Below, one piece after another: positions 12,723 to 24,264 of a stretch of DNA of 64,000 nucleotides. Positions within the stretch are counted from its first letter, which is position 1; each line of letters begins with the position of its first letter. A program made the translations under genes and the position numbers. The notes beneath the pieces were generated by a model. That model was not told where the DNA came from. It saw only the letters and a program-made list of their open reading frames with translations, and made no database searches. Location: assembly GCA_033030425.1 (NCBI GenBank), contig JAUFSD010000006.1:620001-684000 (forward strand), written 5' to 3'. The DNA is from Verpa conica. Its lineage: Eukaryota; Ascomycota; Pezizomycetes; Pezizales; Morchellaceae.

Positions 12723-13158
12723 TGACTGAGACAATGGCAACGAAGGGTGTAGCCTCAGCGAATTATATGCATTATCTTGATGGGAAAGAGGCGTTTCGAC
12801 CTTTGCTTTTTCGTATATCATTTTACAGAGGATGGAGTTTTGGGGTTCTGCATGATAAAGGAAACCGTATATTAGGAAAAGGAAAGATATGCTTTTCCCC
12901 TGGAGGATATGTAAAGCCACAAACTCGCTACTATTAGCTTTTTATTACTTTATCTGCCTTCACAGTTAATCACTAGCGTCTCGGATTTGATGTCGGGTAT
13001 TTGATATCTCTTGGAATCATTATCACCAGAGGCTTGGGTAAAATGCAGCGAAAGAGGCAGTTTTCTCTGGTCCCCATTGCTAACAGGGCCAGCCCATACC
13101 ATGGACTGGCCTTTCAAAAAACAAAATATACAGATAACAACCTAAATACGTAACATAA
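12723..13158. other. Convergent intergenic region PTH2 / nuo-51
   Basis: Short spacer holding both 3' flanks. Nothing else is supported; the short frames overlapping the PTH2 end are shadows. Confidence 0.5.
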
Positions 13159-14944
13159 CTATTGTCCCGGCGCGATCAACTTTCCCTTCAGCCGAGCATC
13201 ATGTTCCCACCCACCCGCTAGGGCTGATCCACCGCTAGCCTGGGTGTTCTTCTGCATCCTAGCTTCTAATTCCGGTCTGAAATGACGAATGAGGCCCTGC
13301 AGCGGCCAAGCAAACGCTTCTCCCAAGGCGCAGATAGTGTGACCCTCGACTTGCTTGGTGAGCTCCTGAAGCATGTCGATTTCCCTTTCTCTTCCTTGTC
13401 CCTTTTCAAAGCGGTCCATTATCTGCGCAGTCCATTTGCTGCCCTCACGGCAGGGAGTGCATTGCCCACAGGACTCATGCTTGTAGAACTTGGACAACCT
13501 ATGAACGGTTTGGGTTAGTCTCCTGTCTAGCGGGACAGTACATATGTACCACGGGATAGGCATAGAGAATTACCTCGAGATAGCTCTGACAACATCTGTG
13601 CTCTTGTCCATCACAATTACAGCTGCAGTTCCCAAGCCGCTCTGTGCATCTTTCAAGGCATCAAAGTCCATAATAACATCATCGCAAATGCTTTTTGGTA
13701 GGATAGGGGTGGAAGATCCTCCGGGAATAACAGCGAGTAGATTATCCCATCCCCCCCTGACACCACCGCAGTGCCTCTCAATAAGCTCTCGTAAAGGTAT
13801 CGACATTTCTTCTTCGACGGTGCAGGGATTATTGACGTGACCAGAGATGCAGAAGAGTTTAGTTCCGGAGTTCCTTTCACGGCCGAACTGAGAGAACCAT
13901 GATCCACCTCTCCTACAGATTGTTGGGGCAACAGCGACGGTCTCAACGTTGGTAACTGTAGACGGGCATCCGAAAAGACCCACAGCAGCCGGGAAAGGAG
14001 GCTTCAAACGGGGCTTTCCGGGTTTTCCTTCGAGTGATTCGATGAGAGAGGTTTCCTCACCACATACATAGGCCTAGATAGTTTAGAATTAGATGTAAAT
14101 TACATTCCAGACTGGAATTAGACCTACCCCCATTCCTCTATGGATAAAAATATCAAAATCATATCCAGATCCACAGGCATTCTTGCCGATAAGCCCGTCA
14201 GCATAGGCCTCTTGAATAGCTCTCTGGAGCACTGTCGCCTCATGGTAAAACTCTCCACGGATGTAGATGTAAGCTGCGGTGGCGTTCATAGCTCGCCCGG
14301 CGATCAAGCATCCTTCAACGAGCTTATGCGGGTCTTTACGCATGATTTCACGATCCTTACAAGTCCCAGGCTCACCCTCATCTGCATTGACGACCAAGTA
14401 ACGGGGAGTAGTTCCTTTTTCCCATCCAGGTGGGTTCATGAAAGACTATTTCCCCCTCCCAGCATATTATTAATTAGTCAATTGATATTCAGTGGGTTGG
14501 TGTTGCAGAGCTGGCTGCATACCCATTTCAGGCCGGAAGGGAACCCTGCCCCTCCACGTCCACGAAGACCAGATGCTTTAACCTCAGAGATAATCTATTG
14601 AACGCACGGTAAATATCAGCATTTAACCTCCATACTGCCTATCAAAGTATCCCACTCCATAAAGTAAAACACATGCATACCCAATCGTGGCCTTTGAGTA
14701 GGATCTCTTTGGTCTTATACCAGTCACCATACTTTTTGGCGGTCTTAAGATCCGCCCCAAGTTGCCCATAAAGGTTTTGGAAGATCCTATCCTGATCCGA
14801 CAGCCCCCCGAATTTGGTCTTTTTTGGTGGGGGGGCATCATTGACGGTGGCCAACCCACGTTGCTGGATAGCAATGGAGGAACGAGCCAGGCGCGACACT
14901 GATGCAATTGCCGGGCCGGACGGGGCATGCCGTGCTAGAAACAT
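13159..14944 (-). CDS. nuo-51: NADH:ubiquinone oxidoreductase 51 kDa flavoprotein subunit (NDUFV1/NuoF)
   Basis: Predicted exons in gene order are 14681-14944, 14523-14594, 14128-14445, 13574-14073 and 13159-13498 (497 residues, the usual fungal length). The first 30 residues are basic and Ser/Ala-rich, as in a mitochondrial presequence. The NADH-binding glycine-rich motif [16 protein letters not shown] spans the exon 2-3 boundary. The FMN site ([15 protein letters not shown]), [16 protein letters not shown], and the 4Fe-4S ligand motif [11 protein letters not shown] with a later TICALGE cysteine all follow. This subunit oxidises NADH and passes electrons to FMN at the tip of the matrix arm of complex I. 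Introns are 54-86 nt and all junctions keep conserved motifs intact. A second complex I gene lies at 27207-27729. Confidence 0.96.
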
Positions 14945-16130
14945 TGTCGACGATGAGGAGTAGAATTGGTATTAGCTGAGCGAGCTGGGCTCTACGGCAA
15001 GCCGGGGGAAGGGAGAGGCTTTGTTTAAGTAGCCCTCAGAGTCCGGATATCCGCTTTGGTAAACGGAGGGGTGGAATCGATGATGATGGTCGTGGGGTTA
15101 CTGCAGATGAAACTCTGGGCACGGTAGTGGCTGAGGTAATCGGCGTTGTGTGGCTTCTGATTGGGCAACTCCACTCCTCTCCACTCTCTAGACATCACTC
15201 GCCTCTCCTGTGTGGCGATCCCGAGAAAGAAAGGATTCCACACGGATCCCGGAATTGGCCTTAGATGGCCTAGAGACCCAAATTTTAACCCACAATGGCC
15301 GAGTTATTCTACAGAATCCTATTATAACTTCATCTGTCTCCCTGTCAGTACTTTGTTAACCCCCGGGATAAGCCTGGAGGTGGGATAGGGTGGTGATAAT
15401 TATAATAGGATTTACTGTATTCTATATTTGAAAATAAATTTACTGTCTAAGCCTGTTTTTCAACTATATTTAGGTGAGAGGACCCCATAACCAATGTTTG
15501 TACAGTATGTATATACTACACTTGCTCAGGGAATACCCTTCGAGTGATAAATTTATAGTAAATAATTGTTTGCAAAGAAATAAAAAAGAAAAGAAAAAGT
15601 TATAACTCATAAAAATCACCGTACCTAGAATAACCCGTCCCCCCTCCCCCAAGCTGGATCTGACCCCATATAACCCGCGCCCAACCGATCCCCACCCAAC
15701 ACCTAAAAGGAAAGAGGGAAAAACATGCGCCCTCACTATGACGATACAAAGATAACTACATTCCTTTATAACGAAAGACCCAAGTACAGGATAAGAAACA
15801 ATTCCGGACCCAGAAAACTACACTAACAGGTCGAGCTTATAAGATGGTAAGTCCCGAGAGAAAGACCTTTGCTCCCAAAACTAAGCTCCAAGTTCCGGCT
15901 AGCTCTCTCCCAAGAAACCTGCTATAATGTAGGTAAAGGGGATTGGGAAGGAAAAGGATATAAAAAAAACCAGCCTCCCAAACAGAGAAATAAAACAACC
16001 CGACCATCTAGCAAAATACTAGCAAGAGGAACGAAAAAGTGACAAGAATGCCATAAGAGCATAAACCTCAAATGACATAAATACCATCACCGTCTATTCA
16101 CATAAATTCGTAAGGTTCCATGCTTCCATG
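14945..16130. other. nuo-51 upstream region and spacer
   Basis: The nuo-51 promoter should lie just above 14944. From about 15300 the sequence becomes AT-rich with no gene-like frame. Short peptides read here show no domain. Confidence 0.45.
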
Positions 16131-16698
16131 CTATTTCTCGCCCTCCTTGGCAGCCTGCTCTGTCCCAGTCTTAACATCTCCACTCGCCACTGGAGTCGAA
16201 GTTGACTTCTCGTTACTTATAGGAGCATCTTTCTTCACATCTAGTCCCTTGATGCCTGCACTGATAAAATCCAAGTCTGCGTCCTCCTCCTCTAACATGA
16301 CACGTTTTTCTGCTTCGTGTGTTGGACTCGGTTTCTGCCTTCCCAAACCAGAGATGAGGTCGTCGTCGTCAGAGCTCTGTAAAGTCCCCTCAGATATTAG
16401 TCTGGGCAAACTCCCAGAAATATATGAAGGAAATGTCAAAAAAAAGGTGGTATACATCAGCATCATCCGCAAAAACATCAACCTCCTCAATCTCTTCAAA
16501 TCCACCACTACTGTCTCCCTCGGTGTCAGTATTTTTTCGAATTGTCGAGTGCGTGGCTGATGTAGTCGCCGAGTTTCTAGTGATGTTCAAAGGCAATGGC
16601 GGTGGCGGTGGTGGGTCGCTAGGTGCAGTTGTGAATGAAATTTCATCATCATCATCATCTTCATCAGAAGACCCGAACTTGTCGACGTTGCTTATCTC
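16131..16698 (-). CDS. Acidic coding exons of uncertain parent gene (possible 3' exons of the SAPS gene)
   Basis: Two exons, 16456-16698 and 16131-16376, are joined by a 79-nt intron (donor GTATAC, acceptor ACAG). Together they encode 162 residues: an Asp/Glu run near residue 13, a Pro stretch followed by LPLNITR, then FEEIEEVDVFADD, more acidic sequence and a Lys/Glu tail. The first exon follows a clean TCTCAG acceptor, and its frame is blocked by a stop just upstream, so it has no ATG of its own. It must be spliced to something upstream. The neighbour on the same strand is the SAPS protein, whose relatives often end in acidic, Pro-rich tails. A skipped-stop isoform, a missed small gene or a pseudogene fragment are alternatives. 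Confidence 0.4.
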
Positions 16699-17094
16699 CT
16701 GAGATATGTACGTGGCAAACTATATTCATTCGAATCACCATTTCTTTGGTTAGCAATCTTTGGTTCCCATCTCGGGCATTCTCTTTTCTGCATGCATGCA
16801 GGGTGCACAATCAAAACACAAGGAAAGTAAGAAAGTGATGAAGACGAGAATGTAAATCTAGTCTTTTGATAAAGAAAGAAAAGTAAAAAGGCAGCAACTT
16901 TTGGAAAGGAAAGGAATAAAAACAAGAAAAGGCTATTCCTCGGATAGAAGCAAACCGATACTCCGCCGCCCTATTTTCCTAAACGCCGCGGGGATTTTAA
17001 AAGGTACAAAAGAGGGGAGGGGTCATCAGAAAACGGACTTCCCCACTAGCAGGAATGAAAGAGAAAAAAACACTATAAACAGGCCTTCGTGAAC
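16699..17094. other. Spacer or intron below the SAPS gene
   Basis: Either the 3' flank of the SAPS gene or, if 16131-16698 belongs to it, a long intron. It is pyrimidine-rich on the minus strand. No frame is acceptable as a gene. Confidence 0.4.
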
Positions 17095-20000
17095 TCATAG
17101 GAATGTCATGTCCTCGAATATGTCCTCGAGGTCATCATCAAACAAAAAATCGGTAAGGTCACCCACTTGATCGCTACTTCCACTCAGTCCTAGCCTTGTA
17201 ACCTCTTCATCGTCTTCATCATGCTCCATGTCCTCATCCTCTTCATCACTTGAGCTGCCGAATCCACTCAAAAGTCCACCACCTCCGCTCCCACTCCCAT
17301 TCCCACTCCCACTCCCACTCCCCCCACTCCCCCCACTCCCACTCCCACTACCAACCCCAGCAGATCCACTGCTTCCGTTCTGCAAATCAATGCTATCTAA
17401 CTCTGCTGCGACATTACCGCCAAGAGTCAATGATCCAGCATTTGTTGCATTAGCATTGAATGCTTGAGCCTGGACAGCATTCAGGACAGCTTGCCGCGGC
17501 CCCACATTCATGTCTGGTCTCACTCCACCCAAGATGGCATTATCTCTCTCTCGCGTGGCCGCTAAGGTATCCTCAACATACTCCACCCAAATAGTATCAG
17601 AGACTTTTTCAAGGACCTTATGTCCCAAGATCTCCGGGGGGTGACGTTCGGCAAACTTGACCACCTCTTCCGCGATGAGTGTCAGATGCCCCATATATCC
17701 AAGACGCATATTTCTCTCAGCTTGTACCCTATCAGACTCCTTTTGACCCTCAACTATTCGCTCTGTGATACGACCTGTAACGAAAAGATCGATAGCAAGG
17801 GCGCGATTATATCCTCGCTCCATTGGGCCGTTAAAAACTTGTTGAACAACATCGTATACAACATTGTGCAAGAAATTATTCCACGGGAAACGAAAAAAGA
17901 AATCCTACAACCAAAAATCAGTAAATCGCATTCTAGGTTATAGTGGTAAGGTAGTAGAACTTACCAGTATTGTGGGAACAACTGAGTTCTCGACAAACAT
18001 CATCTTCAGAAAGTCACCTACAACCGGGTTTCCATCTAGATCCTTTTCAATCATTGGTTCATACTCTTCGAAGCTCGAATTTCCGACAGATCTAAATGTA
18101 GTATTCCCTTCATCTGAGACAGTTGTGTCAGATGAACCGCCGAGGTCCATGAGATCTTCCTCGGGATATTGTGGTTGGTTGGGTTGATCAAGAGCCTCTT
18201 GAGGAAGTGGAGGAAGCTCGGCATCCATCCGCTCCTGGGTTATTGTACCAGATTGCGTGGTCAGTGGTGATTTGATAGAAGCAGCTTTCATATCGGCTAC
18301 CAAAGATCTTCCACCCTTCAGAAGACTATCATCGTCTTCTTCTACCGGAGGAGGTGATGGTGCTTTAGGAACCTCTGTTTTTAGCAAACCACCCTCACTC
18401 CCCCCGGCTTCCTTTTGATCCTTCGTGTCCTTTTCTGGAAGTGGAGGTAGTGGAGACTCAACACTTTCAGTACCTAGTCCCAACTCTTTAACCTTCCCAG
18501 CAGCCTCTGAAGGGGGTGATAACCCAACTGGTAAAGCTATTGTAGATGGAGCAACGTCTAAACGGGGGATTTCATCTACGGGTATTGCTGCAGGAACGGG
18601 TTTGCTAGTATCAGAGGTTGATGTGGTCGCCGTGTCAGCTGGAGTGGTCGGAGGGGAAAGTGGTTCATCCACAAAAACGTCTTCGTCTTCAGAAGTCTTT
18701 TTAGATCCGACCTTCTTCTCAGGATCGCTGAATGGATTCTGATCAACACTTTGCTTGGATGCCTCCTTCCCAGTCTCTGTTTTCCCAGCCTCGTCAAGAG
18801 AAACTGCCACATCCTCAAATTCGTCCTCGTTCATTGTATCCTCTACTCCGCCATTCTGTACCTGCAAGGGTGCCTTCTCGACGACCACACCCTCAACCAC
18901 CCCGTTGATATCAGCAAGCCCTTCTGCTTCCAGCCTATCCCGCTCCCTCTCTGCCCATATCCTATCCCGCTCCCTGTCTCTCTCTTTCACATACCGTTCA
19001 GCACCCCTTTCATTTAAGAGGCCCATATTACTGCAATGTAATAGCTCAGCCATCAACTCGCAGGTCTTAAATCTATCGAAACCTAGTGGCTCGATCGTTC
19101 CTCCATAAGCAGCCTTTAGTTCTCTTTTTTTCTCCGTTTTTGTTCCATCCTCATTGGTTACAACCATGGTCTGCGTTAATATTAAGCTCATGAAGTCCGG
19201 AACATGTGTAGCAAAGAGACGTAGTAGAGTGCCCAAATAAATTGGATCCCTGCTTGAAGGAACATTGTCGATTCCTCCAACATCTGGATCGTAGTCGGAA
19301 TTGTTCTTACGGATGACTTCAATAACGATACCAACACCAACAGTAAGAGGATTACCCCCACAGAGCATATCACGAATAAGGCCCTTGACGCATTTTTCAG
19401 ACACAAGCTGACGCGTAAGATCATTTGGCCCAATGCAGGACTGTTCGTTTTGTGAGGCATTGGCTGAAATGGTAATTATAGCTTTGATGAAATCTCCACT
19501 TGATGTCTGAGCTACGGCAGAGTATTCCGGGGAAAGAAATTTAAGAAGCTGAGGCATAAGGTTTTGGGAATGAAGCCACTATTATTCATTGATCAGTAAT
19601 TATAGCCTATCCAAAAACTAACTTAGTGAATAGAAGCCTACCTCAACAATGCCTGCACCACCTTCACATTTCTCCATACTGATAATCTTCAGTAGTAGGT
19701 CCATGATCATTGGACATTCAACGTGCTTCAGGATTTTCGAAACAATATTTGGCAGGCCTTTGAAGAATTCCATCATCTCCTCTGTCTTCTTGTCCAACAA
19801 GGTCTCATTAACTTTCGTGAAGTAGCCAGCCTGGAGTGGGTCCAAGGGGGAAGGACGTTCGAGGAATTCCCAGAACATTCGGAGATGTGATAAGTTCTCC
19901 ATTAGCGATTCGGCCAAAGACCATGTCTCACTTGAAAGTACTTCGCATGAGACATAGGCATACTTTAGTCTTGATTTTTCCTCCTTCTCCCGCTCAGCCT

Positions 20001-20307
20001 TCTGCTCAGCGTCAGAAAGCTGAGCCCAACCATTCTGGATTCCTTCCTCTCCTTCTTTGCTACTAACACTACTTTCCCATCCGTCAGATGATGAAGATTC
20101 TTCTGTCCGCCGGGGTGCGATAACGTATTCAAGCAATCTACGTAAGACAGCTTCGTCCCTCAGATACTCGATAAGCTTGGTATTATGTTGTTTCAGCTCT
20201 TGGATAAGATCAGATTCATCCAGCAACTCCTCGAGGGTTACATCGGGCTTATCCAAGATCGAGTCTAGGGTTGAGATGCTCGCGTAGCCTCCAAAACGCC
20301 AGAACAT
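17095..20307 (-). CDS. SAPS-domain protein, SIT4/PP6 phosphatase-associated regulatory subunit
   Basis: Predicted exons are 19642-20307, 17965-19578 and 17095-17904 (1029 residues). The start MFWRFG is typical of the family. The SAPS helical-repeat domain runs from about residue 1 to 330 and resumes near 760, with GIVEWLHSQNLMPQLLKFLS across the first junction and FPWNNFLHNVVYDVVQQVF across the second. Between them is a disordered, Ser/Pro/Glu-rich insert of about 370 residues. The C-terminus holds a Gly/Ser repeat (about 920-950) and an acidic stretch before DLTDFLFDDD. Family knowledge: these proteins bind Sit4/PP6 catalytic subunits and link the phosphatase to cell-cycle and nutrient signalling in the cytoplasm. 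The 63- and 60-nt introns are both phase 0. The C-terminal end may differ if the acidic exons downstream belong here. Confidence 0.9.
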
Positions 20308-21979
20308 GGCTGCTGGTGTTGGTAGTGTATTGTAAAGCGGAGGTCAATGCTGTTGTTGTGTGGGGGAAGAGAGGCTGATGGCGATTGTGTTATCAAGGGA
20401 TCTAATCTTACCCCCCCTGCAAGCGGCGAGATGATGACTATGACGATTCTGTGGAGGGCTCGTGAGATGAGGTCTGCATAAGCTCCAGTAGTTAGCCGTC
20501 AGCGTCCCGATTTATTTGCTGTGAAGAGGCTCGAGAGGGAGCCACGTGAGCAGAAGTTGACCCTGCTACTTCTGGTGGGGGGATTTAGGAGGAGGGGTTG
20601 GTAGAAGCACAGGGTGAGGGGAAATAGACCAGCCAACAAGGATAGGAAAGCGATTACTAGAGTTCGGATTTGAGCGTAGAGAGATCTCTCATAGATCTAC
20701 TTCGTCAGACTTACAGAATCAAAAGAAATTTGTTAATCCGGCGGAGAGATACGCTGGAATGGTTTGTTGAGATGAGAGTTGTTGGCAGTTGCGTGTGGTA
20801 CGCAAGCACCGCGTAGGCGTCTCTAACGCAATGAATGAATGACTGACTATTCAGAAAAACGAATATAGAGAGCGAAAAAGAAACGGTTTAGAAAATAGTG
20901 AGATGCAGATCTTTGACTGCTTAGCGATGAGAGACACACAAGTGATAGATAAAACAATAATAAAAAAGGACGGGCAATCGGCGAATGGTAGGCAAATCAG
21001 GATAGAAAGTGCGATGAGATACAGGACATCTCTATATGGATACTAAGAGAGGGCTATCAGATGATTGGTGTTTCCTCACGTTCCCTCACAATCTTGAACA
21101 TCAGATTTCTTGCCTCTAATTTTTTTCTTTTTCTTCCTTTCTTTTGTCTTTCTAGTTTGAGCACAAGACCTTTGGACAGTTTGTGGCACATGGAGGTAAG
21201 TGACAGGTGATAAAAACTTGGTTTATCACAAATAATATTATTTTATCTTCACGCGAAAGTAGATCTATGCCATTACACCCAGCGTTCAGGGACACTATTC
21301 ATCCAATTCCACGAGATCCCGAACCCACTTCTTGTTGTATACCTAACTGAAACACCTTCCAGTGGACCAGTACTAGAAAATTTAGAAAGCTGTCATAAAA
21401 ATCTACAAGAGAACTACATGGCAGATGGAGCCAAAGAGTGGGAATATATGACCCCGTAGGTCAGGGATGTTTTAATAGATGCCAGAACCCTTACTTCTAT
21501 GTAATACAATATGCATTGACACTATAGTCAGGGCCCTTGCATTGCCTCGCACCTATATAGTTTGTAGAAGAAAACTATTTAGGACTCCAAAACGGTGGTT
21601 CCCATACGGAGTCAAAAAATCAGTACAAAAATGTTAAGCCACCCTCTAGTGTACTCTCTCACTTAGCCTAGAAAATATTCCCCTTACTCTAACTTTATTT
21701 CCCTACATCATATCTGTGAATCTTTTAGAGTTTCCATATACCATTGGTTACCACTTAATACCTGGGATCATAAAGGTAGAGGTAACACGAATAAAGTGTA
21801 GCCCATAACTACATATATACATCCAAACCGACATTAGCCTTTATAATTCATTTCACTCTAGACTATCAATAAGAATATATTTAGGTGTATGAAATTATAA
21901 ACTCATACTCATTCTCGAGATCGTTACAAATTTTGATCTAGATTATCAACCGCAATTCCAACTCCAACTACACCTAACC
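20308..21979. other. SAPS gene upstream region grading into AT-rich spacer
   Basis: The first 250 bases above the SAPS ATG are purine-rich and include a CACGTG at 20543-20548. From about 20850 to 21950 the sequence is AT-rich with no supported gene. Confidence 0.4.
20543..20548. promoter_or_regulatory. CACGTG box upstream of the SAPS gene
   Basis: Palindromic bHLH-type core, about 236 bases before the SAPS start codon. Role inferred from position. Confidence 0.3.
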
Positions 21980-22369
21980 TCAACTATCTCCACCGAGAGC
22001 CTTTCTCTCATACCATTCCTCCAGCATATCTGACTCATCATTTGCAGTATGATCGTAAGTCTTCCCAGAAATCCTGACTGGCCCTTCATAGACATGAGCC
22101 TCCTGAAGGAGGTTATCCAGGGTAGTGCTCCAGTTACCAGCAACAAGAGCGACAAACTCATAATCGATATTTGTAACATAAAAAGATCCATCGCAGGTGA
22201 AAAGCCATAGGTATAAATCATCATTCGCCCAAACCAAATCTCGGTTGGCATTAAGACCAAAGGCGACGTTTATACAACGAACGAGTTCGTTACGGTGGAG
22301 TTCTGTTGAAGGTATATTGCTTGTTTGGTACCAGCCGAAAGCCGCAAGACGTACTTCGTCGCCTACCAT
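21980..22369 (-). CDS. Unknown 129-residue protein
   Basis: A single uninterrupted frame starts at an ATG at 22367-22369. The composition is that of a normal globular protein: mixed, acidic overall, with Trp/Tyr-rich segments (DLYLWLFTCDGSFYV, EEWYERKALGG). I see no signal peptide, membrane segment or known motif. It is divergent from VPS60 with 308 bases between the two starts, so they may share a promoter. I do not recognise the family. The amino-acid balance argues for a real gene, but without an intron or homology it could be spurious. Confidence 0.5.
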   Translation of the reverse strand: MVGDEVRLAAFGWYQTSNIPSTELHRNELVRCINVAFGLNANRDLVWANDDLYLWLFTCDGSFYVTNIDYEFVALVAGNWSTTLDNLLQEAHVYEGPVRISGKTYDHTANDESDMLEEWYERKALGGDS

Positions 22370-22677
22370 GGTTTCCTGGACGGGTTTTTAATTGGTATCT
22401 ATGGCTAGTGTGTTTGTATGAGTAGAAATCTTTTATACCCAAATTATTTTTTAGCGGGGAAAAATATTTTTATATGCTGTACACAAGACTGTGTAACACC
22501 GGCCAGATCTGTAGCAGCGGGCATGAGGGTTGAGGGCAACGATCGTCGCACGTGCAGGCGGGGTGAAAGCGAGCCTGGGAGCCAGATACAACCTCTACCG
22601 TTGTTACTTACCACCATTTTATCTACTACAGGTCCCCAGTCCATAGCTCTTGTGTCCACCCAAAATCAACTACCACC
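22370..22677. promoter_or_regulatory. Divergent promoter between the 129-residue ORF and VPS60
   Basis: The 308-base spacer between two divergent starts includes a CACGTG at 22549-22554, 124 bases before the VPS60 ATG. No other element is supported. Confidence 0.4.
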
Positions 22678-23808
22678 ATGAACCGCCTTTTCGGTGCTAA
22701 AAATACTGCCCCGAAGCCAACCCTCCAAGGTGCTATCGGAAATGTGAGTACGCACAACCTAGTTGCCGGCATCCCCAGTGCCTGGGTCTATTGGATCTTC
22801 TAATAAGAATCTGTGGTTCTACAGCTCGAGTCTCGCGTTGACTCAATTGACGTCCAACTCTCTAAGCTAAATGCCGAACTCTCCACCTACCAACAACGGC
22901 TCTCTAAGATGCGGGAAGGACCCGGAAAGCAAGCCTTGAAGCAGAAAGTCGAGTTTCTCTATCTGTTCCCCGCCCTTTTATACATAGGCTTGCCCCCTCG
23001 TTTCTAACTAGGTATTGTCGATACGTAGGCTCTAAAAGTACTTCAACGACGAAAGATGTACGAATCACAAAAGGATCAGCTCCAACAGCAGTCCTGGAAC
23101 ATGGAACAGGCTGGAATGATGCAAGACAACCTCAAGAGTCCGCTCTCCTTATATATCTCCATCTTCCTTATTCCATTTCTCCTACCAAGAGACCGGTTTC
23201 TCCTATCTCTAGCTCTTGCTATGATAGTGGCGGCGGCAGTGGTGGTGTCATCCTTATTTTTCGGACGGGGCTTACTGATACGTAAGCATGCTCCCCCGCT
23301 GGGCGGGCAGGGCACTTCGGCACCTATAGATGTTATGGTTACCGTCGACGCGTTAAAAACGACGAATAAAGAATTGAAAAAACAGTATGGAAAAATAAAC
23401 ATCGACAAGAGTATGCCCTCTTCCTCTTCGTAGAAGCCGCTATGAACAGGTACTGATAGAGAATTCCTAAATCCCAGTCGAGCAACTCCAGGATGAAATG
23501 GCAGATTTGATGGATATTGGTAATGATATCCAGGAATCTATGTCAAGATCATATGATATTCCTGAAGGTCGACTTTAACCCTTGCCCCCTTCATATAAAT
23601 TGAGCTAAAACGGGTATCAGATGTGGATGAAGCAGAGTTAGATGCCGAGCTTGAGGCTCTAGGCGAAGAAGCTGAGATCAGCGGAGGATGGGAAGCTGAT
23701 ACTGCCGGAGAGATTCCTAGCTTCTTACAGGGTGAAACTGTGGGTGGGGTGCCAGACTTTGTCGACGAAGCACCACTTGGTGGCCAGAAGATGAAAGAGG
23801 CTGTCTGA
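22678..23808 (+). CDS. VPS60: VPS60/CHMP5-type ESCRT-III-associated protein
   Basis: Predicted exons are 22678-22743, 22825-22947, 23029-23137, 23330-23410, 23478-23567 and 23621-23808 (218 residues, the family length). It starts MNRLFGAK and has the conserved basic/coiled-coil core: SIDVQLSKLNAELSTYQQ, MREGPGKQALKQK, ALKVLQRRKMYE and VTVDALKTTNKELKKQYGKI. The acidic C-terminal helix EAELDAELEALGEE follows. Family knowledge: Vps60 is a Snf7-fold protein that binds Vta1 and tunes the Vps4 ATPase in multivesicular-body sorting. Five introns are needed; three have GTC donors (22948, 23138, 23568), fixed by conserved junctions such as KQK|ALKVL. Intron 3 (23138-23329) is 192 nt and remains open if retained. 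Convergent with the oxygenase gene. Confidence 0.92.
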
Positions 23809-24264
23809 AAAATGGGATGTACTGGATCTTGCTACCATGATCTATCATGTCGATGAAATCCCCCTTCATGATACGAGCCCACCTTTACTTTAGTCAGAAT
23901 AATCTTCTATTTTTTTTAAGTGATTCATTGGTTTTGTTTACATAAGATACTTAGGAGTTTTCTTCTTGTCCTGGGAGTTGGTATTTCTAAAACGGGTTTA
24001 TTAGGTTGCGTTTGGTATGGGCGGTGGTAATATAAATATAGTTCTATAATGGTACTTTTGAAGCGGAGAGGCGTACGGGTTTCACGAGGTTCCGCACTTC
24101 CCTGGTTGCACGTGACGTTTTATCTCAATAATAATTGGAGGTAGAAATATCCTCAAAAGTTTCTTGAGAAACAAGTAGCCGAGATCCTGAAAGATCAATA
24201 AATCTTAACGATTTTAGGCAGTACCCATTCTGTCCAATACTGCCCCATCCGATTATGAGCGCTT
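23809..24264. other. Convergent intergenic region VPS60 / oxygenase
   Basis: Holds both 3' flanks; AT-rich around 23900-24060. A CACGTGAC occurs at 24109-24116, away from any start. No gene is seen. Confidence 0.45.

Noticed and set aside
23056..23433. 125-codon frame spanning VPS60 exons 3-4 as a separate gene
   Set aside because: It is VPS60 with intron 3 retained; kept as a finding about the intron rather than as its own gene.
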